This document shows positions 16,663-25,789 of a stretch of 64,000 nt of DNA, piece after piece. The position numbers and the translations under genes are program-made. Below the pieces are notes generated by a model, which worked only from the letters and a program-made list of their open reading frames with translations, made no database searches and was not told the DNA's origin. Position 1 is the stretch's first letter, and every line of letters begins with the position of its first letter. Source of the DNA: an uncultured Clostridium sp. (GTDB taxonomy: Bacteria > Bacillota > Clostridia > Clostridiales > Clostridiaceae). The stretch covers positions 117,985 to 181,984 of the forward strand of contig CAKVEW010000003.1 in assembly GCA_934746015.1 (NCBI GenBank). Direction: 5' to 3'.

Positions 16663-17232
16663 TTGATAAGCAATTATTTATATTTAATTTCTATAGGACT
16701 AGCTTTTATGACAAATATATTTATTATATATAATTATATTTTATTAATAAAAAGAAAAAAGGCTGATCATATAGATGAGAATAGAAAAGAAAATATAATA
16801 AAGAGATATAAAAATAATATTATTATTTTTGCAATAATACTAATAATTTGCCTTTCTTTTGTATTTTATTTTTCAAGACCTGTAGAAATATATAAAACAG
16901 CAAATATAGGTAAAAGCATAAATTATGAAAAGGTTAATGTATATGGTAATATTACTAGTTTTGATATAATAGAATTAGATGCAGTTAATGGGGAGCAGGT
17001 ATTTAATTTATTAGAAAAGTATAAGTATAAAAGAACCTTTAACTTTAGTGATGCTACTGGGGGAGAGGGAGAATTTATTTCATTTGAAAATACTGATGGT
17101 AAGCATGGAATGATTGAAGTTTGGCGTAAAGGGTATACTAGAATACCAAAAAGTGATAAGGTTTATAAAATTAAATCAGAAGATAAAGAAGAATTATATA
17201 GTGAATTAACAAAGCTTCTTGAAAATATGTGA
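16663..17232 (+). CDS. Hypothetical two-TM protein (189 aa)
   Basis: Unrecognised family. The TTG 16663 start is supported by GGAGG seven bases upstream; the open frame runs back to 16612 inside the previous gene without a site. Membrane segments lie near residues 5-27 and 51-70, joined by a basic linker (KRKKADHIDENRKENIIKRY), and the last ~115 residues should lie outside. These contain a Gly-rich turn ATGGEGEF but no obvious catalytic motif. It probably shares a transcript with the lipoprotein peptidase gene before it. Confidence 0.7.
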   Translation: MISNYLYLISIGLAFMTNIFIIYNYILLIKRKKADHIDENRKENIIKRYKNNIIIFAIILIICLSFVFYFSRPVEIYKTANIGKSINYEKVNVYGNITSFDIIELDAVNGEQVFNLLEKYKYKRTFNFSDATGGEGEFISFENTDGKHGMIEVWRKGYTRIPKSDKVYKIKSEDKEELYSELTKLLENM

Positions 17233-17330
17233 GAAAGTTGAGATTAAATTTACCATAAAACATTCTATATTAAGCTACAAATTAAATATGCTTATTTAAT
17301 TAAAATATACTTAAAAAGGGGGATAAATTC

Positions 17331-17912
17331 ATGAAAAAGATATTGTACTTAATGAGACATGGACAAACACTATTTAATGCTAGGAGAAAAATTCAAGGAT
17401 GGTGTGATTCTCCATTAACAAAGATAGGAATAGAACAAGCAATAATTGCTGGAGAATATTTTAAAAGAAATAATATAACTTTTGATTATGCATATTCATC
17501 TACATCAGAAAGAGCTTGCGATACTTTAGAGTATGTTTGTAATATGCCATATAAAAGAGTAAGGGGACTTAAAGAATGGAATTTTGGATTATTTGAAGGT
17601 GAAAGTGTAGATTTGATTCCACCATTACCATATGGAGATTTTTTTGTTAAGTATGGTGGCGAAGATGAAGTAGAAATTAAAAATAGAATTGCAGAAACTC
17701 TTCATTCAATTATGAAAAAAGATGGTCATAATACTGTATTAGCTGTTTCCCATGGAGCTGCTTGTCGTAATTTTATGAGATACTGGGCTCATACTAGTGA
17801 TGTTGATCAGAAAGAACAACTGAACAATTGTTCTATACTAAAATTTGAATTTGAAAATGATGAATTTAAATTAATAGAAATAATAAATCACGATTTCAGT
17901 AAATTATATTAA
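17331..17912 (+). CDS. Histidine phosphatase family protein (phosphoglycerate mutase-like)
   Basis: The 193-residue protein has the RHGQT phosphohistidine motif (residues 9-13), the QGWCDSPLTKIGIEQA segment, SSTSERACDTLE, and the second catalytic His in AVSHGAACRNF. The set matches small cofactor-independent-of-metal histidine phosphatases (GpmB/CobC-like). The substrate cannot be decided; there are no cobalamin genes nearby. ATG 17331 follows AAAGGGGG. A terminator element follows immediately, so it is likely monocistronic. Confidence 0.87.
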   Translation: MKKILYLMRHGQTLFNARRKIQGWCDSPLTKIGIEQAIIAGEYFKRNNITFDYAYSSTSERACDTLEYVCNMPYKRVRGLKEWNFGLFEGESVDLIPPLPYGDFFVKYGGEDEVEIKNRIAETLHSIMKKDGHNTVLAVSHGAACRNFMRYWAHTSDVDQKEQLNNCSILKFEFENDEFKLIEIINHDFSKLY

Positions 17913-17925
17913 AGAATATAAAAAT

Positions 17926-17995
17926 AAAAGTCGGTAAGTATTTGAACTGCCTCCTGTGAATTAGAAATGGAGAATACAAATTGCCGACTTTTGTT
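17926..17995 (+). terminator. Long-stem terminator element
   Basis: Outer arms AAAAGTCGG/CCGACTTTT (17926-17934 with 17984-17992) enclose TATTTGAACTGCCTCCTG, nearly the same string as in the element at 14665, but here the right side has lost full complementarity to it. T-rich sequence follows. From 17996 to 18171 I see only AT-rich promoter-like DNA. Confidence 0.7.
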
Positions 17996-18170
17996 TTATA
18001 ATTTTCATGAAAATTTATGCAGAGTTTTATTTATGAATATCTAAGTAATAAACAGTATTTTATTTGGAAATAGCAAATGATATAATATAAATTAGAAGAA
18101 AATGGGTTTAATTACATATTATTAAAAAGTTAATTTTAAATTATAAAGAATAAGTAAAGGTCGTGTAATT

Positions 18171-19187
18171 ATGAAATTATTGTCAATAATAATTCCTTGT
18201 TATAATTCAGAAAAGTATATGAAATATTGCATAGAGTCACTTTTACCAGGTGGAGATGATGTAGAAATTCTTATAGTAAATGATGGGTCAAAGGATAAAA
18301 CAGCTGAAATTGCAGAAGGGTATGCTAATAAATATCCATCTATTATTAAAGCTATTCATCAAGAAAATGGTGGGCATGGCGAAGCTATAAATACGGGATT
18401 GAAAAATGCAACAGGACTATATCTAAAAGTTGTTGATAGTGATGATTGGGTAGACACTAGAGCATACTTTAAGATATTAGACGCTATAAAAAGTTTTGAT
18501 AATAATAAAGATTATGTTGATATGATTATTAGCAATTTTGTATATGAAAAAGAAAATGCTAAATTTAAGAAGGTTATGAAATATGATAATGTTCTTCCAG
18601 AGGGGAAAATCTTTACCTGGGATGATATTGGTACTTTCCATAAAGGACAGTATATTCTAATGCATTCTGTTATATATAGAACTGAAATTCTAAAAGAATG
18701 TGGACTAGTTCTTCCAAAGCATACTTTTTATGTAGATAATTTATTTGTGTATTTACCTCTTCAAAATGTAAAGAAGATGTTTTATATAAATATTGAATTT
18801 TATAGATATCTTATCGGAAGAGAAGATCAATCAGTAAATGAAAAAGTTATGATAAAGAGAATAGATCAACAAATTAAAGTTAATAAATTGATGATAGAAA
18901 ATGTTGATATAGAAAGCATAGACAATAAGAAACTTTATAAATATATGATTAATTATTTGGAAATCATTACTGCCGTATCAGGGGTATTGCTTATACGTTC
19001 AGGAACAGAAGAAAATCTAAAAAAGAAGAAGGAATTATGGCAATATATTAAAGATAAAGATGTAAATCTATATCGTACTCTTAGATATAAATTAATGGGA
19101 CAACTAATTAATTTACCAGGTTTAATAGGGCGTAAGATTTGTATAGGAGTGTATAAAATATCTCAGTTAGTTGTAGGATTTAACTGA
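18171..19187 (+). CDS. Family 2 glycosyltransferase
   Basis: The N-terminal GT-A domain (about residues 1-115) has SIIIPCYNSEKYMKYCIESL, ILIVNDGSKDKTAEIA, ENGGHGEAINTGL and the metal-binding DSDDW motif, all typical of GT2 enzymes. The remaining ~220 residues are a helical extension ending in a short hydrophobic region. It should transfer a sugar from a nucleotide donor to an envelope glycan or lipid. It lies 19 bases before UDP-galactopyranose mutase, which suggests galactofuranose as the donor sugar, an inference from context only. No ABC exporter or polymerase gene is present in the window. Confidence 0.9.
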   Translation: MKLLSIIIPCYNSEKYMKYCIESLLPGGDDVEILIVNDGSKDKTAEIAEGYANKYPSIIKAIHQENGGHGEAINTGLKNATGLYLKVVDSDDWVDTRAYFKILDAIKSFDNNKDYVDMIISNFVYEKENAKFKKVMKYDNVLPEGKIFTWDDIGTFHKGQYILMHSVIYRTEILKECGLVLPKHTFYVDNLFVYLPLQNVKKMFYINIEFYRYLIGREDQSVNEKVMIKRIDQQIKVNKLMIENVDIESIDNKKLYKYMINYLEIITAVSGVLLIRSGTEENLKKKKELWQYIKDKDVNLYRTLRYKLMGQLINLPGLIGRKICIGVYKISQLVVGFN

Positions 19188-19206
19188 TATAGTAGGAAGG
19201 TAATCT

Positions 19207-20325
19207 ATGAGTAAAAAATATGATTTTTTAATTGTTGGAGCTGGACTTTATGGAGCAATATTTGCTCATGAAGCAAAAAAACGTGGTAAGAAATGTTTAA
19301 TAATAGAAAAACGTGATCATATAGCAGGAAATATTTATACAGATAAAATTGAAGATATAAATGTTCATAAATATGGGGCACATATTTTCCATACAAATAA
19401 TAAAGAAGTATGGGATTATATAAATAATTTTGCCAATTTTAATAGATATACAAATACTCCTATAGCTAATTATAATGGAGAAATTTATAATATTCCTTTT
19501 AATATGAATACATTTAATAAAATGTGGGGTGTTGTAACCCCAGGGGAAGCAAAAGAAGAGATTAGGAGACAATGTAGTAATAATTATGTTGAAAATCCAA
19601 AAAATTTAGAAGAGCAAGCTATAAATTTAGTAGGAAGAGATATCTACGAGAAGCTAATTAAGGGATACACTGAAAAACAATGGGGAAGGCCTTGTACTGA
19701 GCTTCCTGCTTTTATAATAAGAAGATTACCAGTAAGATTTACTTATGACAATAATTACTTTAATGATAGGTATCAAGGGATACCTATAGATGGTTATACT
19801 AGTATTGTTGAAAAAATGATAGATGGAATTGAAGTGAAATTAAATACAGATTATCTTAAAAATAAAGATGAATGGAATAATATTGCAGAAAAAGTAGTTT
19901 ATACAGGACCTATAGATGCATATTTCAATTATAAATTAGGAGTACTTCAATATAGAAGTATAGCCTTTGAAAATGAGATTTTAGATATTGAAAATTTTCA
20001 AGGAAATGCAGTTGTAAATTATACTGATAAGGAAACTCCATATACACGTATAATAGAGCATAAGCATTTTGAATTTGGGAACCAGCCTAAAACAATCATA
20101 AGCAGAGAATATAGCAAGGAGTGGAGTATTGGTGATGAACCATATTATCCTATAAATGATGATAAAAATAATGAACTATATAACAAGTATAGCGAACTTG
20201 CAGAAACTGAAAAAAATGTGATTTTTGGTGGTCGCCTAGGAGAATATAAATACTATGATATGGATAAGGTTATTGAAGTAGCTTTAGATAAGGTTAAAGA
20301 AGTATTTGCAGATTCTAATAAGTAA
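19207..20325 (+). CDS. glf: UDP-galactopyranose mutase
   Basis: Glf converts UDP-galactopyranose to UDP-galactofuranose using reduced FAD. The 372-residue protein matches the usual length. The N-terminal Rossmann motif FLIVGAGLYGAIFAHEAKKR, the KYGAHIFHTNN loop, TEKQWGRPCTELPAFIIRRL (substrate Arg) and the C-terminal GRLGEYKYYDMDKVI are all family signatures. ATG 19207 follows GGAAGGT. With the upstream GT2 gene it makes a two-gene unit for a Galf-containing surface glycan. Confidence 0.96.
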   Translation: MSKKYDFLIVGAGLYGAIFAHEAKKRGKKCLIIEKRDHIAGNIYTDKIEDINVHKYGAHIFHTNNKEVWDYINNFANFNRYTNTPIANYNGEIYNIPFNMNTFNKMWGVVTPGEAKEEIRRQCSNNYVENPKNLEEQAINLVGRDIYEKLIKGYTEKQWGRPCTELPAFIIRRLPVRFTYDNNYFNDRYQGIPIDGYTSIVEKMIDGIEVKLNTDYLKNKDEWNNIAEKVVYTGPIDAYFNYKLGVLQYRSIAFENEILDIENFQGNAVVNYTDKETPYTRIIEHKHFEFGNQPKTIISREYSKEWSIGDEPYYPINDDKNNELYNKYSELAETEKNVIFGGRLGEYKYYDMDKVIEVALDKVKEVFADSNK

Positions 20326-20347
20326 ATAGAAAATTGATGATTAAATA

Positions 20348-20388
20348 ATAAAAGAGAATTCTACTATGTTATAAGAATTCTCTTTTAT
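20348..20388 (+). terminator. Rho-independent terminator after glf
   Basis: Perfect arms AAAAGAGAATTC/GAATTCTCTTTT around a 13-base loop, ending in a T-rich run; it closes the two-gene glycan unit. Confidence 0.85.
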
Positions 20389-20460
20389 TATTTCAAATTA
20401 TATGAACTTTTTACTGGTTAAGTATATCTAATAGATAAGCATAGATAAGGGGGTAAAGAA

Positions 20461-20982
20461 ATGTTTGGTTTAAATAAACTAGATTTAGTAAAAAAGGCTA
20501 AAATGGGGAATGGAAAGGCCTTTACTAAATTAGTAGAAGAAAATCTTAAGAGCATGTATAGAGTAGCAAAGGGAATTTTAAATAATGAAGAAGATATAGA
20601 AGATGCAATACAAAATACAATATTAAAGGCATATTCTAATATTAATACTTTAAGAAGTGAAGATTTATTTAAAACTTGGCTTATAAAAATTCTTATAAAT
20701 GAATGTAATAAAATCTATAACTTTAATAAAAAATGTATAAGTTTAGATAAGGTTGTTGAAGAGCAGTATAGCGATAAATATGAGAATTTAGATTTGAAGA
20801 TTGCTATTAATTCTTTACCAGAAGAATTAAGACTAGTTATTACACTATTTTATTTTGAAGATTTAAAGATAAGTGAAGTTTCAGAGATTATTGGAATAGC
20901 AGAAGGTACAGTTAAATCAAGATTATCTAGAGCAAAGGCTAAGATTGCTAAGAGTATAGATGGAAAGGAGATAATGGAATGA
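20461..20982 (+). CDS. ECF-type RNA polymerase sigma factor
   Basis: The 173-residue protein has sigma region 2 (residues about 20-85: MYRVAKGILNNEEDIEDAIQNTILKAYSNI) and region 4 (about 115-165: LRLVITLFYFEDLKISEVSEIIGIAEGTVKSRLSRAKAK) and nothing between but a short linker, the ECF layout. It resembles the SigV/SigX-like envelope-stress group. ATG 20461 follows AAGGGGG. The stop overlaps the next start (ATGA), and that gene encodes the presumed membrane anti-sigma factor. Confidence 0.93.
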   Translation: MFGLNKLDLVKKAKMGNGKAFTKLVEENLKSMYRVAKGILNNEEDIEDAIQNTILKAYSNINTLRSEDLFKTWLIKILINECNKIYNFNKKCISLDKVVEEQYSDKYENLDLKIAINSLPEELRLVITLFYFEDLKISEVSEIIGIAEGTVKSRLSRAKAKIAKSIDGKEIME

Positions 20983-21674
20983 TAGATTTAGATAAGAGTT
21001 TAAAGAGTATTTATAAGGAAGATAACATCAAAATACCAAATTCTTTAAGAAAAAAGGTTAATAATATATATAAAGATATAGAATCAAAGAGTAAGAAGAA
21101 AGTTAGAAAGAATTTATTAAAAGTTGCTGGATTATTCATTACATTATTAATAGGAACTAACTTTGTAAAACCATCCTTGGCTGAAGAATTACCGATAGTT
21201 GGGCCAGTCCTTAAAGTATTAAATAACAAATGGGGATTAGGAATTAAGTACACAGAAAATGGTTTGTCTGTTAAAGAAGAATTTCATACAGAAAATCATA
21301 CTGTTAATATTGAAGCTGTAGATTTTAAGGGAGAGAATTTATTAATCATATATAAAATTGAAAGTAAAATTAAAATTAATAATCCAGTTTTATATTCTTT
21401 GGATTTAGATATAAATGGAGAAGATTTTAAAGTTGATGGGCAAGTAGGATTAGATACAGGTGGTCCAGATGAAGATGGTATATACTATGGATATTTACTA
21501 AGACAATTAAATTTTCCAAAAGGGATGAATGAAAAAGAAGAATTGACTGTAAATATTTTTCCAAAAACAATAAATTATTTTAAAGATAATGAAGAAGTTA
21601 GAGAAGAAATTAATGATTCTAGAGAAATAAATTTAACAATAAAAAATAAAAATTTTAGACAAAAGATACTTTAG
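20979..21674 (+). CDS. Anti-sigma factor, DUF4179-like
   Basis: The 231-residue protein has a cytoplasmic N-terminal helix region (1-45, basic), one membrane segment (about residues 46-63, LLKVAGLFITLLIGTNFVKP) and an extracytoplasmic beta-rich domain starting LAEELPIVGPVLKVLNNKWG, a pattern typical of DUF4179 proteins encoded beside ECF sigma genes. It likely holds the sigma factor at the membrane until an envelope signal releases it. Overlapping ATGA with the sigma gene supports coupled translation. Assignment rests on topology, the DUF4179-like opening and context. Confidence 0.82.
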   Translation: MIDLDKSLKSIYKEDNIKIPNSLRKKVNNIYKDIESKSKKKVRKNLLKVAGLFITLLIGTNFVKPSLAEELPIVGPVLKVLNNKWGLGIKYTENGLSVKEEFHTENHTVNIEAVDFKGENLLIIYKIESKIKINNPVLYSLDLDINGEDFKVDGQVGLDTGGPDEDGIYYGYLLRQLNFPKGMNEKEELTVNIFPKTINYFKDNEEVREEINDSREINLTIKNKNFRQKIL

Positions 21675-21715
21675 TAATAAAATAAATTTAATCACTAAAT
21701 ATAGGGGGTATAAAT

Positions 21716-22246
21716 ATGAATTATTTAGATTTGTATTTACAAAAGAATAATAGTAAGAGATATGAGGTTTATAAAAAAACAGGGGTAAGTCAGCAATTAT
21801 TAGCTACACATACGACGAAGAAAATAGAGAATTATTCAAATAAAGTTATAATGGCATTAGCAAAATCTTTAGGAAAAACTCCAGGAACTGTATTGGATGA
21901 ACTTTTAGACTTAGCAAAAGAAAATCCAGCCTTTGAAGCTTATAATCCAACAGAGCTATTAATGGCTTTAGATTACAAATACGATATAATTATAATTAAG
22001 GGAGCTTACTGTAAAGAAATATATAAATTAATGAAAAGCCAATTATCAGAAACAGAAAGTATGGGTTTTGAATTAGGTAGTGCTGGAGTAGCTACAGTCC
22101 TTGCTTATGCTATAAACGCAGCAAGAGATCTTTTCAGTAATTCAGACAAGGTTACTAAAGAAATTGAAAGAAAAATAGTATCATATAAACTAGAAAATTC
22201 TTCAGAAGAAAATGTAACTATAAAACTAAAACAACTAGACTATTAA
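21716..22246 (+). CDS. Unknown protein with XRE-like N-terminus (176 aa)
   Basis: Residues about 1-65 (LQKNNSKRYEVYKKTGVSQQLLATHTTKKI, then KVIMALAKSLGKTPGTVLDELL) look like a helix-turn-helix of the XRE type; the remaining ~110 residues contain a hydrophobic Gly/Ala-rich stretch (MGFELGSAGVATVLAYAINAARDLF) and a charged C-terminal tail. The combination is not a family I can name. ATG 21716 follows AGGGGGT. It lies 41 bases after the anti-sigma gene on the same strand with no terminator between, so it may be cotranscribed. Confidence 0.65.
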   Translation: MNYLDLYLQKNNSKRYEVYKKTGVSQQLLATHTTKKIENYSNKVIMALAKSLGKTPGTVLDELLDLAKENPAFEAYNPTELLMALDYKYDIIIIKGAYCKEIYKLMKSQLSETESMGFELGSAGVATVLAYAINAARDLFSNSDKVTKEIERKIVSYKLENSSEENVTIKLKQLDY

Positions 22247-22432
22247 GGGGCGAATATTGAAGGGAACAACTCATTGAAATGAGTTGCAGAAAAATATATT
22301 ATTACTTGTTCAGTTACGGGCTCAAATTCACCTCAACACTATATATAGTCTTATAAATGCTTAGGGAAATAATGCAGTATAATTAATTGCTAGTAAAAAC
22401 ATTAGATATATAAATGTCTAATGTTTTTTATT
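22247..22432 (+). ncRNA. Unassigned structured 3' RNA ending in a terminator
   Basis: Just after the stop codon, GGGGCGAATATTGA (22248-22261) is partly complementary to TCAAATTCACCTC (22322-22334), enclosing a perfect eight-base-pair hairpin CAACTCAT/ATGAGTTG (22268-22287). A clear terminator AAACATTAGA/TCTAATGTTT with T-run follows at 22397-22430. It does not match riboswitch signatures I know. From 22433 to the next gene (22683) I see only AT-rich DNA, presumably holding the promoter of the sugar operon. Confidence 0.4.
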
Positions 22433-22682
22433 TAGTTGATTTTATACATATACCTTATAAATAGTTAGATGTTTTAAATTATTATAAGGATTAGAAATTA
22501 TGACTTTATGGATAAAATATTATACTTTTTTTATTAGGAAATGTTTTATTTCAATTTTATGATAAAAAAATAGTACTAAATTTGAAAGATAGTACCATTT
22601 TATATTTTTAAGAAAACATTTACAATGATATTAGACAAGTAAAGAAGACATATAGATATATATAATTTGATGGAGGGGTAAA

Positions 22683-23972
22683 ATGAAAAAAATTAAAGTT
22701 TTAGTTTCAAGTCTTTTAATACTAAGCTTAATTACTGGAATTGGATGTTCTAGTAAAACAAATGAGACAAGCAACAAGACAGAGGAAAAGACAAACTTAG
22801 TATGGGCAGGTTGGAGTGGAGAAGAAGAAGCTAATAAAGAAACAATAAAGGGTATTATTGATACCTATAATACTTCTGCTGATAATGCTGAGATTTCATG
22901 GGTTGGATGGCCATGGGCTAATACTTTACAACAACTAATTATAAGAACCCAAGGGAATCAGGATCTTGATGTTGCACAAGTAGATATGGCTTGGCTTGCT
23001 ACTTTAGCTAAGATGGACGTCCTTGTTGATTTAAATGAAGTATTAGGAGAAAACTGGATGAAGGAAAACATACCAGAAGCATCTTTAAATTCAGGAAATA
23101 TTGATGGAAAACAGCTTGCAGTTCCTTGGACACAAGCATCTATAGGTATGGTTTATAATCCTACAATATTAAAAAATGCAGGTGTTGAAAAGGTCCCTGA
23201 GACAGTAGAAGAGTTTGAGGAAGCTCTTAAAAAGATTAAAGAATATGATAAAGACATTATTCCTTATGCAGCAGCAACAAAAGAAGCAGGAAGTATTGCA
23301 AAGGATGTAAATGCTTGGTTTTGGACTTTTGGAGGCCAGTATGTAGATGATAGTGGAAAAGTTGTTATAAATAGCGAGGCCAATGAAAAGGCTCTGACTT
23401 GGTATAAGGGTTTAAAAGATAATGGATATATAGCTATGGATTTAACAAGATTTGATGCAAGACAATTATTTGCACAAAATAAAGTTGCATTTTATGATGA
23501 TGCAATACTTGCAAGAGGTATAGCTAAGAGTAATGGAGTTGCTGAAGATAAGCTTGATGAAACAATACAACCAATGGCTAGACCAGTATTAAATAAAGGA
23601 GATAAGCCTCAATCTACACTTTGGGGACATCAGTTAGTTATATTTAAGAGTGCTAAGGATACAGAGAAGGTAGCAGAATTTATAAAATACTTGATAAGTG
23701 AAGAAACTTCTCTAAAATATTTTGAAGCATCAGGATCAGTTCCAGTAATAAATTCAGCTATTAATAGTGATAAAGTTAAAAGTGATAAGTGGTCAAGTGA
23801 GTGGCTTAAGATAACTGAAACAGGTAAAAAAGCTGAAACTCAAAAATATGAAAATGATAGTCAGTTAGCAACTATTGTTACTGAAGAAATTCAAAATACT
23901 TTACTTGGAACTAAAACTCCTAAACAGGCATTGGAGGATACACAAAGTAGATTTGAGCAAAGCATGAACTAA
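22683..23972 (+). CDS. Sugar ABC transporter substrate-binding lipoprotein
   Basis: The 429-residue protein has a lipoprotein signal ending in GIGC (Cys23) and the family 1 solute-binding fold: LVWAGWSGEEEANKETIKGI, LDVAQVDMAWLATLAKMDVL, QLAVPWTQASIGMVYNPTIL and the C-terminal EIQNTLLGTKTPKQALEDTQ. Trp-rich stretches (WVGWPWANTL, VNAWFWTFGGQ) suggest stacking against sugar rings. ATG 22683 follows GGAGGGG. First gene of an importer operon; the two permeases and an oxidoreductase follow. The ligand is probably an oligosaccharide, identity unknown. Confidence 0.92.
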   Translation: MKKIKVLVSSLLILSLITGIGCSSKTNETSNKTEEKTNLVWAGWSGEEEANKETIKGIIDTYNTSADNAEISWVGWPWANTLQQLIIRTQGNQDLDVAQVDMAWLATLAKMDVLVDLNEVLGENWMKENIPEASLNSGNIDGKQLAVPWTQASIGMVYNPTILKNAGVEKVPETVEEFEEALKKIKEYDKDIIPYAAATKEAGSIAKDVNAWFWTFGGQYVDDSGKVVINSEANEKALTWYKGLKDNGYIAMDLTRFDARQLFAQNKVAFYDDAILARGIAKSNGVAEDKLDETIQPMARPVLNKGDKPQSTLWGHQLVIFKSAKDTEKVAEFIKYLISEETSLKYFEASGSVPVINSAINSDKVKSDKWSSEWLKITETGKKAETQKYENDSQLATIVTEEIQNTLLGTKTPKQALEDTQSRFEQSMN

Positions 23973-23984
23973 GGAGGACTATAA

Positions 23985-24902
23985 ATGCAATCAAATTTGT
24001 TTTTAAAGAATAAATCTGATGAAACTATAAAAAAGAATAAACTAACGGATGGCCAATTTGGCTTTCTGTTAGTACTTCCAGCCCTGATAGTATTTTCTCT
24101 AATAGTATTATATCCTTTTTTATCATCAGTTTCCCATAGCTTTTTCAAGGCTGGAATGTTGACTAATGAAAAGAGTTTTATAGGTTTAAATAATTTTAAG
24201 AGTATTATTTCTGATCCTAATTTCACTAAAATATTAGCAAATACTTTTGTATTTGTTATTGGAACAACCCTATTATCCTTTATTTTAGGATTTATATGGG
24301 CGATAATATTAAACCAAGGATTTAAAGGCTCAGAATTTCTTAGAGGCATTACTCTTGTTAACTGGATAATACCTGGAACTGCTATAGGATTTTTATGGAT
24401 GTGGATATTTCATGGCCAATTTGGAGTTTTAAACTATATATTAAGGAGTTTAGGTCTTATCAAGGATAATATTATATGGTTGGCAGATCCTAAATTCTCA
24501 ATGTTGGCAGTTATAATTGCAAGAACATGGCAGTATATGCCTTGGTTTATGGCACTTCTTATAGGAGGATTAAAAGGTATATCCTATGATATTGTTGAAG
24601 CAGCAAGAATAGATGGTGCTAATAACTTTAAAGTTTTTACAAAAATAGTTCTTCCATCTATGAAAAATATTATATTCTTTATTTTGCTTTTAGGTATTAT
24701 ATCAGGATTGCAACATTTTGATATTATATGGGTTATGACTTCGGGAGGCCCAGGAATATCAACTACTACACTATCAGTTGAAGTATATAAAACAGCATTC
24801 CAAAATTGGGATTTAGGTAGAGCATCTGCCATAGGAGCAATATGGGTTGCTATATTATCTGTGTTTATGTTTTTATATCTAAAAATGCAGAGAGAGAAGT
24901 AA
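23985..24902 (+). CDS. Sugar ABC transporter permease (first, MalF-like)
   Basis: The 305-residue protein has six hydrophobic segments, beginning FLLVLPALIVFSLIVLYPFL, and the EAA loop GISYDIVEAARIDGANNFKVFTKIVLPSM that binds the ATPase. It forms a heterodimer with the next gene product. AGGAGG precedes ATG 23985, 12 bases after the binding-protein gene. Confidence 0.93.
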   Translation: MQSNLFLKNKSDETIKKNKLTDGQFGFLLVLPALIVFSLIVLYPFLSSVSHSFFKAGMLTNEKSFIGLNNFKSIISDPNFTKILANTFVFVIGTTLLSFILGFIWAIILNQGFKGSEFLRGITLVNWIIPGTAIGFLWMWIFHGQFGVLNYILRSLGLIKDNIIWLADPKFSMLAVIIARTWQYMPWFMALLIGGLKGISYDIVEAARIDGANNFKVFTKIVLPSMKNIIFFILLLGIISGLQHFDIIWVMTSGGPGISTTTLSVEVYKTAFQNWDLGRASAIGAIWVAILSVFMFLYLKMQREK

Positions 24903-24917
24903 GGGAGGAGAAGTTCG

Positions 24918-25772
24918 ATGTCAGAAAATAAGTTGTTTGATAGTAAAGGTAAAGGCTTCAAAATTTTCTTTATAATTTCCTTAGTTATTGTGGGACTATT
25001 TGTACTGTTACCATTGTATTGGATAATAATAACTGCATTAAAGCCAGCAAATGAAGCTTTCAGTGTTAATCCAAGTCTCTTTCCTAAAAGTATAACCTTC
25101 GATAATTTTAAACAGGTAATAACAGATGAGAGAATACTTATATATCTCAGAAACAGTTTGTTTGTATCATTTCTAAGTTCTTTTATAACTACAGTTCTAT
25201 GTACTTATGCAGGATATAGCTTTTCGAAATTTAATTATAAAGGAAAAAAATCGCTTATTATGCTTGTAATGACTGCACAAATGTTTCCTTTTGCAGTTCT
25301 CCTTCTTACAATATATACAGTTATGCGTAAGTTTAATTTATTAGATAATTATATATCCCTAATATTATCATTTGTTACATTTACTTTACCAATGGGTACT
25401 TTAACACTTAAATCCTATTTTGATGAGATACCAGATTCTTTAATAGAATCTGGAAATATAGATGGTGCATCTAGGATGACCATAATGCATAAAATAATAT
25501 TTCCGTTAGTAGTACCTGGAGTAATTTCTACAGCAATATATGGATTTGTTTGGAGCTGGAATGACCTTTTATACTCTTTAACTCTTGTTACTTCAGCAAC
25601 AAAAAGAACTTTAGCTCCTGGATTATCACTAACATATATGGGGGAATTTCAAAATAATTGGTCTAATATGATGGCAGCATCCATATTTGTATCTATACCA
25701 GTTGCTTTAATATTTATATTTTTACAGAGGTACTTTATTCAAGGAATTACTTCTGGTTCAGTAAAAGGTTAA
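24918..25772 (+). CDS. Sugar ABC transporter permease (second, MalG-like)
   Basis: The 284-residue protein has six membrane segments, starting IIITALKPANEAF after the first, and the EAA motif SLIESGNIDGASRMTIMHKIIFPLV. The C-terminal WSNMMAASIFVSIPVALIFIFLQRYFIQGITSGSVKG is characteristic of MalG-type permeases. GGGAGGAG precedes ATG 24918. No ATPase gene follows; such operons in Firmicutes typically borrow a shared MsmX-like ATPase encoded elsewhere. Confidence 0.93.
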   Translation: MSENKLFDSKGKGFKIFFIISLVIVGLFVLLPLYWIIITALKPANEAFSVNPSLFPKSITFDNFKQVITDERILIYLRNSLFVSFLSSFITTVLCTYAGYSFSKFNYKGKKSLIMLVMTAQMFPFAVLLLTIYTVMRKFNLLDNYISLILSFVTFTLPMGTLTLKSYFDEIPDSLIESGNIDGASRMTIMHKIIFPLVVPGVISTAIYGFVWSWNDLLYSLTLVTSATKRTLAPGLSLTYMGEFQNNWSNMMAASIFVSIPVALIFIFLQRYFIQGITSGSVKG

Positions 25773-25789
25773 ATTTGTGAGGTATAAGA

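Noticed and set aside
22247..22432. Known riboswitch for the sugar importer operon
   Set aside because: No match to a remembered class, and its terminator lies about 250 bases before the operon, so it is more likely a separate RNA or 3' UTR.
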